From positions 1 to 13,011 of the forward strand of contig JAFGSH010000183.1 of assembly GCA_016934695.1 (NCBI GenBank): DNA of 13,011 nucleotides, given 5' to 3'. Positions 1 to 6,878 of this stretch are shown one piece after another (position 1 is the first letter of the stretch; each line of letters begins with the position of its first letter). The translations under genes were made by a program, and so were the position numbers. The notes under the pieces are model-generated. The model saw nothing but the letters and a program-made list of their open reading frames with translations. It was not told the origin of the DNA and searched no databases. The DNA is from Deltaproteobacteria bacterium (GTDB lineage Bacteria > Desulfobacterota > Syntrophia > Syntrophales > UBA2210).

Positions 1-749
1 GCGGCGAGGATCACCGTCGCCGTCCCGTGCTGATCATCGTGGAAGACCGGAATCTCGATCCGCTCCTGCAGTCTCCCCTCTACCTCGAAACAGAGGGGCG
101 CCTTGATATCTTCGATCATGATCACGCTGAACGTCCTTGACACCGTCTCCAGGGTGTCGACGATCCTCCCGGGATCGTCGCTGTCTATCAGGAGGGGAAC
201 GCAACTGACCCCGGCCATCTTGTGGAGGATGACGGATTTGCCCTCCATGACGGGCATCCCCGCACGGACGCCGATATCGCCGAGGCCCAGTATGGCGGAG
301 CCGTTGGTGGCGATACACACCGAGTTGCCGATGGAGGTATATTCACGTGCGGCCTCGGGGTGTTGAATGATATAGTTGCACACCTGGGCCACCCCCGGGG
401 TGTAGATCATCCGCAGATCGCTCAGCGTCTCCACCCGGACCGTCGGGGTGACGGCGATCTTCCCGCCCCGGTGGACCCGCAGGGCCTCATCTTCGATGGA
501 GATGACCCGATACCCTTTCAGTTCTTCCAGGCCGGCGATGGTGTCAGCAAACTGCCTCTCATCATCGAAGAAGATGATTACGTCGCGTATGATGTAATGG
601 GAGGTCAGGTGCACCTTGGTGATATCTCCCAGGACGGCTCCGTGCCTTCCCAGTTCCGTCGCCACCTTCCCCAGCGCGCCGGGTATGTCCGGTATCCTGA
701 TCCGCATCTTCTTTGCGATCTTGTAGGCGTACTTTTCTATCTCGGCCAT
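1..749 (-). CDS. NAD(P)-dependent malic enzyme with N-terminal ACT domain (3' end cut by window edge)
   Basis: Malic enzyme oxidatively decarboxylates malate to pyruvate, making NADH or NADPH, in the cytoplasm. About 249 N-terminal residues are visible; the gene runs off the left edge, so most of the Rossmann cofactor domain is missing and cofactor preference cannot be read. Residues about 14-86 form an ACT-like ligand-binding domain (IPDIPGALGKVATEL, then a VISIEDEAL end). The malic N-terminal domain follows: YTPGVA at 116-121 with the likely catalytic Tyr116, MEGKSVILHK at 168-177 with the likely catalytic Lys171, and metal-ligand motifs EDIKAP (213-218) and FHDDQHGTA (236-244). The ATG at 749-747 is preceded by AAGGAGGG (plus-strand 756-763), which overlaps the stop codon of the small membrane protein gene 13 bases upstream, so the genes are probably cotranscribed. 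The fused ACT domain suggests allosteric control by an amino acid or similar ligand, which is inference. Family assignment is firm. Confidence 0.95.
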   Translation of the reverse strand, partial: MAEIEKYAYKIAKKMRIRIPDIPGALGKVATELGRHGAVLGDITKVHLTSHYIIRDVIIFFDDERQFADTIAGLEELKGYRVISIEDEALRVHRGGKIAVTPTVRVETLSDLRMIYTPGVAQVCNYIIQHPEAAREYTSIGNSVCIATNGSAILGLGDIGVRAGMPVMEGKSVILHKMAGVSCVPLLIDSDDPGRIVDTLETVSRTFSVIMIEDIKAPLCFEVEGRLQERIEIPVFHDDQHGTATVILA

Positions 750-762
750 GACATGCCCTCCT

Positions 763-1122
763 TCATACCCCTCTGCAGTCCCCCGGCTGCTCCTCCCGTC
801 TGCCTGTCCGGTAGGCGTCCCCTATGGAGAAGAGCCAGCAGCAGACGATAAAAAGCAGTACGAGATCGGAATGGGGGAACGCGCCCGCTGCGGCGGTCCG
901 GGCAAGGCTCGACACGGTCTCCATATCGATCCGCCCCGCATGACGTTCGAGCTGATCGAGAATTGCAAGGGCCTTTACCACGGCCGGCCAGGCGATGGCG
1001 CCTATCCCTGAAGCGGCACATATCATTATAATGATCCCCCGCCGGAGACGTTTCAGATAGATCTGTCCCGTCCCCGGGAAGACAAGGCCCGACAGGAGGG
1101 CCGCCTTCGTTGACGGTTTCAT
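763..1122 (-). CDS. Small integral membrane protein, function unknown
   Basis: A 119-residue hydrophobic protein that I cannot assign to a named function. It begins MKPSTKAALLSGLVFPGTGQ and continues IYLKRLRRG. This 'pro-gly, gly-gln, tyr-leu, arg-rich turn' pattern is common in small TM2-like or DUF-type membrane proteins. Three hydrophobic segments are visible at about residues 7-23, 30-54 and 86-104, separated by a polar stretch (about 56-84); the tail is short, charged and ends CRGV. The ATG (1122-1120) overlaps the TGA of the upstream plsC-type gene (1121-1119) as ATGA, which implies translational coupling. The stop at 765-763 lies in the Shine-Dalgarno region of the malic enzyme gene. 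Being sandwiched in one tight transcription unit supports a real gene. A role near phospholipid synthesis would be a guess from position only. Confidence 0.8.
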   Translation of the reverse strand: MKPSTKAALLSGLVFPGTGQIYLKRLRRGIIIMICAASGIGAIAWPAVVKALAILDQLERHAGRIDMETVSSLARTAAAGAFPHSDLVLLFIVCCWLFSIGDAYRTGRREEQPGDCRGV

Positions 1123-1862
1123 GTCCCGCCTCCTTCGGGATAGTGGGGATTAAAATTGGCGATGATCGTGTCCCGGGTGACGGCTATCAGCTCTTCGATG
1201 GCGTCATGCGTATAGCCGCGGGTATTGATGGGATCTCCCACAACCACCTCGATGGAGCCCCGTGTGAAGGCCAGGGCTCCTTTCGGGAGAACCTTTCTGC
1301 TGCCGTTCACCGTCAACGGGAGGATCGGGAGACCGCTCTCCACGGCCGTCGCAAATCCCCCCCTTTTGAACGGATGAATCGCCCCGTCCGGAGATCTCGT
1401 CCCCTCGGCGAAGAAGAGGACGCTGACGCCGGGGGGGAGTCGCTGCACGCCGTCGCGGATGCTCTCCATGGCCTTGCCCCGGTCGGTCCGGTCTATAAAG
1501 ATATTTTTTGACTTGTAAAGGGCGAATCCGAAGAGGGGTACGGCACGCAATTCTTTTTTGATGATCCAGCGAAACTGGATCCCGAGCCGTATGACGAGGG
1601 CGAGAATGTCGAAATGCGACTGGTGGTTTGATATGATGATATACGACTGCCCCGGTCGGATCTTTTCCCTCCCTCTGATCTCGGGGCGCACTCCCGTCAC
1701 CTTCAGCATGATCCACGCCCACGCCCGTGAGATTGTAAAGGCCATGTTCCCCGTGGAACTCAACGAGGCGGCCGCCACAATCGGGACAAATACAAGGAGG
1801 GTGGCAAGACCGGCCCAGAATCCGGTCCAGATGATCTTCCCTATACGCACCGGGACATCCAT
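1119..1862 (-). CDS. plsC: 1-acyl-sn-glycerol-3-phosphate acyltransferase (PlsC family)
   Basis: Probable lysophosphatidic acid acyltransferase, making phosphatidic acid from acylated glycerol-3-phosphate and an acyl donor at the inner membrane. The 247-residue product has a hydrophobic N-terminal anchor (about 10-33), the catalytic NHxxxxD box as NHQSHFD at 79-85, KKEL at 102-105, the FxEGTRS box at 151-157 (here FAEGTRS, with Ala where Pro is usual), and the GLPILPLTVNGS block at 177-188. Length is typical of the family. Start choice: the frame is open further upstream to a GTG at 1964, but those 34 residues are polar and unlike the family N-terminus, while the ATG at 1862 directly precedes MDVPVRIGKIIW. 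The ribosome site there is weak (AGG only 2 bases away), so the start is less certain than the function. It heads a transcription unit with the membrane protein and malic enzyme genes. Other acyltransferases of the PlsC superfamily cannot be excluded. Confidence 0.9.
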   Translation of the reverse strand: MDVPVRIGKIIWTGFWAGLATLLVFVPIVAAASLSSTGNMAFTISRAWAWIMLKVTGVRPEIRGREKIRPGQSYIIISNHQSHFDILALVIRLGIQFRWIIKKELRAVPLFGFALYKSKNIFIDRTDRGKAMESIRDGVQRLPPGVSVLFFAEGTRSPDGAIHPFKRGGFATAVESGLPILPLTVNGSRKVLPKGALAFTRGSIEVVVGDPINTRGYTHDAIEELIAVTRDTIIANFNPHYPEGGGT

Positions 1863-1987
1863 GACCTGTTTCTTGCCACGATCTTCACCGTTAGTCAAAG
1901 GATATTCAGGGACGGCCTGCCCGATTTCCCCTCGCGGGCCGGAGCGGGTCACGAGCGATAACACGGACCTGGAAGCGTGGAACTCCC

Positions 1988-2016
1988 TTGAGCTTATCCC
2001 GGTTATGGTTTATTAT
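1988..2016 (+). promoter_or_regulatory. Candidate sigma70 promoter for the nitroreductase gene
   Basis: A TTGAGC -35 element (1988-1993) is separated by exactly 17 bases from a TATTAT -10 element (2011-2016). Transcription would begin near 2023, leaving a leader of about 58 bases before the nitroreductase ATG at 2081. It sits in the 218-base divergent region between plsC and the nitroreductase gene. No equally good leftward promoter for plsC was found in the region, although leftward AT-rich stretches exist. The assignment is by consensus match only. Confidence 0.55.
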
Positions 2017-2066
2017 TAAGCACGACTTCTCAGGTTTTACCCGGCAGGCAGCCGGAGGACAACAAC

Positions 2067-2074
2067 GAAAGGAG
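2067..2074 (+). promoter_or_regulatory. Shine-Dalgarno site that fixes the nitroreductase start
   Basis: GAAAGGAG lies 6 bases before the ATG at 2081. The frame is open upstream to 1988, where another ATG occurs, but that longer version would overlap the candidate promoter and adds residues foreign to the family. This site therefore selects 2081. Confidence 0.8.
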
Positions 2075-2080
2075 CACACC

Positions 2081-2653
2081 ATGATAAAGGATCTGGTAGC
2101 GAAGAACAGGACCTGTCGCCGTTTCCACCAGGATGTGCCCATGACCCGCGATACCCTGAGGGAACTGGTCGATCTCGCCAGACTGAGCGCGTCGGCGGGA
2201 AACCAGCAGCCGTTGAAATACATGCTCTCCTGCGAGCCGGGCAGAAACGCCGATATCTTTTCGGCCCTCGCATGGGCCGCCGCCCTGAAGGACTGGCCGG
2301 GGCCTCCCGAGGGAGAGCGGCCATCGGCATATATCATCATGCTGGAGGACACGGGGCTGAGTAATCCCTACCTCAAGTGTGATGTCGGGATAGCGGCGCA
2401 GAGCATCCTCCTCGGCGCGACGGAACAGGGGTTTGGGGGGTGCATGATCGCCTCCGTACAGCGCGACAAACTCCGGGCGAAGCTTGCAATCCCCGAGGGG
2501 CTTGAGATAGCACTTGTCGTGGCCCTCGGCAGGCCGAAGGAAGAGGTGGTGGTTGAGGAGGTCGGCCCTTCCGGTAATGTGAATTACTGGAGAGACGACA
2601 GGGGCGTCCATCACGTGCCGAAGCGCCCCCTTGACGATATTGTCATCGGATAA
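2081..2653 (+). CDS. Nitroreductase-family flavoprotein
   Basis: A 190-residue member of the FMN-dependent nitroreductase superfamily, cytoplasmic, which generally transfers hydride from NAD(P)H through FMN to nitroaromatics, quinones or other acceptors. Visible features: N-terminal RTCRRF (10-15), the usual basic FMN-phosphate contact region; SASAGNQQP (36-44), the conserved Ser/Asn/Gln FMN-binding segment; DVGIAAQSILLGATEQGFGG (101-120), the central helix and turn; and ALGRPKE (148-154) near the C-terminus. It is shorter than classical NfsB-type enzymes (about 217 residues) and the segment between residues 50 and 85 is compact. The physiological substrate cannot be read. It is followed on the same strand, after 172 bases, by an acyl-CoA synthetase gene with its own candidate promoter, so a shared operon is possible but not required. 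Confidence 0.9.
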   Translation: MIKDLVAKNRTCRRFHQDVPMTRDTLRELVDLARLSASAGNQQPLKYMLSCEPGRNADIFSALAWAAALKDWPGPPEGERPSAYIIMLEDTGLSNPYLKCDVGIAAQSILLGATEQGFGGCMIASVQRDKLRAKLAIPEGLEIALVVALGRPKEEVVVEEVGPSGNVNYWRDDRGVHHVPKRPLDDIVIG

Positions 2654-2748
2654 GAGCGTGCCCTGTGTCAGACCGTTTACAGGGTTCTTCCCCGATATGT
2701 CCCGCCCGGGCCTTGCTCCGCTCCCCCGGGGCGTATCGCGGATTTTTC

Positions 2749-2777
2749 TTGACAGGCATCCCCCGTTACTATATTTG
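2749..2777 (+). promoter_or_regulatory. Candidate promoter for the acyl-CoA synthetase gene
   Basis: A perfect TTGACA -35 hexamer (2749-2754) precedes an AT-rich patch. Two -10 placements compete: TATATT at 2770-2775 (5 of 6 consensus, 15-base spacer) or TATTTG at 2772-2777 (poorer match, 17-base spacer). The AT-rich island that follows (about 2769-2806) contrasts with the GC-rich surroundings. The rest of the 172-base gap holds a CCCGGG inverted pair (2705-2710 and 2725-2730) and a short T-run at 2743-2747. Confidence 0.5.
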
Positions 2778-2825
2778 ATTTGAAAATATGGTATTGCAAA
2801 GTATATCGAGAGGGAGGCACTGCGC

Positions 2826-4469
2826 ATGGCACGAAACATGACCGATTATGAGAAAGAGTATGCTTCGTTCGCATGGGAGGTCCCCGAACGGTTCAATTTC
2901 GCGCGGGATGTGGTGGACCGGTGGGCCGAAGATCCGAAAAAACTGGCCATGTGGTGCATCACGGACGGCGGCGGCGAATCGAAGAGGACCTTTCTCGATG
3001 TCAGCAGGGCGTCCCGCAGGCTTGCCAATGTCCTGACCCGCCAGGGGATTACACGGGGGGATGTGGTGATGGTCATCCTGAACCGCAATCCCGCCTGGTG
3101 GGAGATATTCACCGCCTGCATCCGCATGGGGGTCATCATAACACCCGGCACCACCCAGCTCACCGCCAAAGACCTCGAATACAGGATCAATGCGGCGGAG
3201 GCCGCCTGCTTCATCACGGACACCGCCAATGCGCCGAAGCTGGAAAAGATTCAGAACCGGTGTCCCACGCTCAAAACAAAACTGATCGTGGGAGAGACAC
3301 GAAAGGGCTGGATCACGTACGACGAGGCACTGCGCGACGCCCCGGAAGCATTCGAAACGGTCGATACGAAGAGCGATGAAGGGGCCATTGTCTATTTCAC
3401 CTCCGGGACGACCGGCTACCCGAAGATGACGCTCCATACGCACACGTCGTATCCCCTCGGGCATCAGGTAACGGGGAGGTACTGGCTCGATCTCACACCC
3501 GATGACCTCCACTGGAACATCAGCGACACGGGGTGGGCGAAGGCCGCGTGGAGCAGTTACTTCGGCCCGTGGTACTGCGGAGCCGCCGTCTTTGTCCATA
3601 CGGCGGACCGTATCGACCCGGCCACCACACTCTCCTGTCTCCAGCGATACCCCATCACCACCATGTGCGGCGCTCCCACCCTCTACCGGATGCTGGTGCT
3701 CCAGGATCTGAGCGGCCGGAAGTTCCCGATGCTGCGCCACTGCGTCGGCGCGGGGGAGCCGCTCAACGCAGAAATTATCGACGCCTGGAAGAAAGCGACG
3801 GGTATAACCATTCGAGACGGGTACGGCCAGACGGAAACGGTCTGTCTCTGCGCCAGCTTCGCGTGCCTCGAACCGCGTTTCGGTTCCATGGGGAAGAGGA
3901 CCCCCGGGTTTGACCTCCAGGTTATCGACGAGGAGGGGAATGTCCTCCCCCCCAACGTCGAGGGGGATATCGCCGTCAGGGTGAAACCGGAGCGCCCCCT
4001 CGGCCTCTTCAAGGAATACTGGAAAGATCCCGAAAAGACGGCGGCCTCACACCGCGGGGACTGGTATCTTACCGGCGACCGGGCTTACGTCGACACAGAC
4101 GGGTATTTCTGGTTCGTGGGGAGGGCCGACGACGTCATCCTCACATCGGGATACCGTATCGGTCCCTTCGAGGTGGAGAGCGCCCTGATCGAGCATCCCG
4201 CGGTGGCGGAATCGGCGGTCGTCTCAAGCCCGGACCCGACGCGCGGGGAGATCGTCAAGGCCTTCGTCGTCCTCGCCCCGGGATTCACCGGGAGCGACGA
4301 ACTCGTCACGGAGCTCCAGGAATATGTGAAGGGCGCCACGGCCCCGTACAAATACCCCCGGAAGATCCAGTTCGTGACGGAACTGCCCAAGACGGTCAGC
4401 GGAAAGATCAAGCGGGTCGAGCTGCGTGATGCGGAGTGGGGGCGGACGAAGCCTGAAGGCACTACATGA
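2826..4469 (+). CDS. Acyl-CoA synthetase, medium-chain (ACSM-like), AMP-forming
   Basis: A 547-residue member of the ANL (acyl/aryl-CoA synthetase) superfamily: ATP, carboxylic acid and CoA give acyl-CoA, AMP and pyrophosphate. All core motifs are present: phosphate-binding TSGTTGYPK (192-200), WNISDTGWAKAAW (230-242) typical of the medium-chain/ACSM group, GAGEPLN (308-314), GYGQTE (332-337), WYLTGD (413-418), the hinge region GRADDVI (432-438) with SGYRIGPFEVES after it, and the C-terminal PKTVSGK with catalytic Lys527. The protein appears complete. The ATG at 2826 has GGAGG 8 bases upstream. The exact acid (short, medium, branched or aromatic) cannot be decided by eye. The last 8 bases overlap the 3' end of priA on the other strand, so the TGA stop lies inside priA's final codons. 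Acid activation of this kind suits anaerobic fatty- or aromatic-acid metabolism, which is an inference about lifestyle. Confidence 0.93.
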   Translation: MARNMTDYEKEYASFAWEVPERFNFARDVVDRWAEDPKKLAMWCITDGGGESKRTFLDVSRASRRLANVLTRQGITRGDVVMVILNRNPAWWEIFTACIRMGVIITPGTTQLTAKDLEYRINAAEAACFITDTANAPKLEKIQNRCPTLKTKLIVGETRKGWITYDEALRDAPEAFETVDTKSDEGAIVYFTSGTTGYPKMTLHTHTSYPLGHQVTGRYWLDLTPDDLHWNISDTGWAKAAWSSYFGPWYCGAAVFVHTADRIDPATTLSCLQRYPITTMCGAPTLYRMLVLQDLSGRKFPMLRHCVGAGEPLNAEIIDAWKKATGITIRDGYGQTETVCLCASFACLEPRFGSMGKRTPGFDLQVIDEEGNVLPPNVEGDIAVRVKPERPLGLFKEYWKDPEKTAASHRGDWYLTGDRAYVDTDGYFWFVGRADDVILTSGYRIGPFEVESALIEHPAVAESAVVSSPDPTRGEIVKAFVVLAPGFTGSDELVTELQEYVKGATAPYKYPRKIQFVTELPKTVSGKIKRVELRDAEWGRTKPEGTT

Positions 4470-6873
4470 AATTGACCGGGTCGACGTCCACCTTGATGCG
4501 CAGACCGGGACCGCTGCCGTGCGCCACGATCTGTGAGGCCAGGGAGTGCAACGCCGGTGCCTCCGCCCCCTTGAGAAGCAGCTGCCACCGGTATCTCCCC
4601 TTGACCTTGGACAGGGGGGCCTCCGCGGGTCCCAGGACGGAGATACCCCCTCCGGCCTCCCGCGCAAGATCTCTGGCAACGACATGCAGTTTCTTGACAC
4701 AGTCGAGCGCCGCGGCTTTGTTTGTCGACGATATGATGAGATTGACCATACGGCCGAATGGGGGGTAGTCGAGCTCCCGGCGCATCACAATCTCGTCATG
4801 GTAGAAACCGATATAGTCGTGTCGCCGGGCCTGCTGTATGGCGCTGTTGTCCGGGTTCACGGTCTGGATAAGCACCCGTCCCGGAGCATCGCCCCGCCCC
4901 CCCCGTCCCGAGACCTGGGTCAAGAGCTGAAAGGTCTTCTCCGCGGCCCTGAAGTCGGGGATATTCAAAGAGGTATCCGCCGATACCACCCCGACCAGTG
5001 TGACGCGCGGGAAGTCATGCCCCTTCGTGATCATCTGTGTCCCCACCAGGACATCGATCTCGCCCCTGTCGAGGGCGGTGAGGATACGCGCGTATTCCCC
5101 CCGTTTTGAGGTGGAGTCGCTGTCCATCCTGCGCACCCGTGCGCCGGGGAACAGCCTCACGACTTCTTCCTCGACCCGCTCGGTCCCTATCCCGTAGCTC
5201 CGTATCCGGGAACCTCCGCACGCTGGACAGATCGGAGGTGCCTTGACGCGGAAGTCGCAGTAGTGGCATCGCAGGAATCCGTCGTTCCGATGATGCGTCA
5301 AGGAGACGGCACAGTTGAGGCAGGTGAATACGTAGCCGCAGTCGAGACAGCAGAGAAAGGTATGAAACCCCCGTCTGTTGAGGAAGAGCAGAGCCTGATT
5401 GCCGGCACCGAGGGTCTCCCCGACGGCGTCTATCAGGGATCGTGAGAAGAGGGGGGGCGTTCGCCCTCCCTCCTTCTTCATGTCGATAATATCAACGCGG
5501 GGGAGATCCCTCCCGGCCACGCGCCGGGTAAGTTCGAGGAGTTTGAAATCTCTCTTTTGGGTGTTGAAGTACGTCTGGACGGCGGGGGTCGCCGATCCGA
5601 GAATCACCGTGGCCGATCGCTGTCTCGCCCGCACGATCGCCAGGTCACGCGCGTTATACGGCAGATACTCTTCCTGCTTGTATGAGGTATCGTGCTCCTC
5701 GTCAACGATGATCAGTCGCAGATCCCGCACCGGGGCGAATATGGCCGACCGCGCCCCTACGACGATCCTGGCTTCACCCCTCCGAATCCTTCGCCATTCA
5801 TCATACCGAGCGCCTGGTCCGATGCCGCTGTGCAGAACGGCGATCATACCGCCGTCAAACCGGTCCCGTACCCTGCTCATCAGCTGCGGTGTCAGGGTGA
5901 TCTCCGGGACGAGATAGATGGCGCTTCCGCCCAGCAGGAGGGTTTCTTCTATCGCCTTGAGGTATACCTCTGTCTTGCCGCTGCCGGTGACGCCGTGGAG
6001 GAGGCACGGACAGTAACGGCGGGAGGCGATCCCCCGCGTTATCTCCTCGAGTGCCGTTTCCTGTTCCCTGTTCAGCCGTATGCCTGCTTTCCCCGCTCCG
6101 ATGCGAGGGGACGAGGCCGGGCTTCGGTAGACCTCGTGCGCGGTTATATCAAGCAGGCCCTTCTCTTCCATCCTCCGTATCGTGGCCCGGGCATTCCTGA
6201 ATTCCGATCGGAGCCGGGCCATATCCGTCTCCCCATGGCGCTCCAAAAACACACAGACCGCCCTCTGTTTTTCCGTCAATCTGATGTCCGGAGGGAGGGG
6301 GGATCGGAGTGCCACGCGCGTTTCCTGCTTTTTCGTTACCGCGGCCCTGCCGATCCGGTCTCCCACGGTGATGCGGTGCAGGTCTTGCAGCCCTTGCAGG
6401 GCATCGACGAGCCCCTTTCCCCGGGTGATCTTCTTGAGCCCGGTGAACGACAGTCCACGGGGGTGATCGGCCAGGATCTCCAGTACCGCATGCTGCTCAC
6501 TGGACAGGGCGTTATCGTTTCCCTGCCGGTCACCCGACAGGCGGACCCACCGGCTGCTTTCCACGTCTATCCCGCCCGGAAGAGCGGCCTTGAGGGTCTT
6601 CCCCAGCGGATACAGATAGTACTCCGATATCCACCGGTAGAATGCCAGATCCTGTGCGTCAAAGAGAGGTTCGGTGTCCAGCAGATCAATGATTGATTTG
6701 ACGGACGGTATGTCCGTTTCCGGTATCAATTCCACGATATAGCCGGTCATATTCCTCCGACCGAGGGGCACGAGGACCTGTTGCCCGACGGCCATCTGGC
6801 CTTCCATGCCGTCCGGCACGCCGTAGGTAAAGGGCCCCGCCGATGGAATGCTGACCGCTACATTGACAAACAC
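4462..6873 (-). CDS. priA: Primosomal replication restart helicase PriA
   Basis: PriA recognises stalled or repaired forks and reloads the replicative helicase; it is a 3'-5' DNA helicase. The 803-residue product has the N-terminal DNA-binding domain (NVAVSIPSAGPFTYGVP from residue 4), Walker A GVTGSGKTE (294-302), the PriA-type VPEITLTPQ (322-330), Walker B DEEH (391-394) followed by DTSYKQEEYLPYNARD, GSATP (426-430), and eight zinc-binding cysteines as four CxxC pairs (509/512, 518/521, 536/539, 549/552). Helicase motifs V and VI appear as GTQMITKGHDFP (611-622) and QVSGRGGRG (653-661). It is longer than the 732-residue E. coli enzyme, the extra length lying mostly in residues about 180-265. 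Start choice: GTG at 6873-6871 preceded by AAAGGA; the frame stays open further upstream but only as sequence inside the preceding gene. It begins 5 bases after the LolA-like gene stop, suggesting coupling. Confidence 0.97.
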   Translation of the reverse strand: MFVNVAVSIPSAGPFTYGVPDGMEGQMAVGQQVLVPLGRRNMTGYIVELIPETDIPSVKSIIDLLDTEPLFDAQDLAFYRWISEYYLYPLGKTLKAALPGGIDVESSRWVRLSGDRQGNDNALSSEQHAVLEILADHPRGLSFTGLKKITRGKGLVDALQGLQDLHRITVGDRIGRAAVTKKQETRVALRSPLPPDIRLTEKQRAVCVFLERHGETDMARLRSEFRNARATIRRMEEKGLLDITAHEVYRSPASSPRIGAGKAGIRLNREQETALEEITRGIASRRYCPCLLHGVTGSGKTEVYLKAIEETLLLGGSAIYLVPEITLTPQLMSRVRDRFDGGMIAVLHSGIGPGARYDEWRRIRRGEARIVVGARSAIFAPVRDLRLIIVDEEHDTSYKQEEYLPYNARDLAIVRARQRSATVILGSATPAVQTYFNTQKRDFKLLELTRRVAGRDLPRVDIIDMKKEGGRTPPLFSRSLIDAVGETLGAGNQALLFLNRRGFHTFLCCLDCGYVFTCLNCAVSLTHHRNDGFLRCHYCDFRVKAPPICPACGGSRIRSYGIGTERVEEEVVRLFPGARVRRMDSDSTSKRGEYARILTALDRGEIDVLVGTQMITKGHDFPRVTLVGVVSADTSLNIPDFRAAEKTFQLLTQVSGRGGRGDAPGRVLIQTVNPDNSAIQQARRHDYIGFYHDEIVMRRELDYPPFGRMVNLIISSTNKAAALDCVKKLHVVARDLAREAGGGISVLGPAEAPLSKVKGRYRWQLLLKGAEAPALHSLASQIVAHGSGPGLRIKVDVDPVNFM

Positions 6874-6878
6874 GTGTG

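Noticed and set aside
1863..1964. N-terminal extension of PlsC from the GTG at 1964
   Set aside because: The added 34 residues are polar, unlike the family, and the ATG at 1862 gives the normal hydrophobic N-terminus.
2704..2748. CCCGGG inverted pair followed by a short T-run after the nitroreductase gene, as an intrinsic terminator
   Set aside because: The stem is only 6 bases and self-complementary with a 14-base loop, and the T-run starts about 12 bases after the stem instead of directly at its foot.
2769..3740. Minus-strand open frame of 323 codons opposite the acyl-CoA synthetase gene
   Set aside because: It is antisense to a complete gene with all ANL motifs and lacks any family signature.
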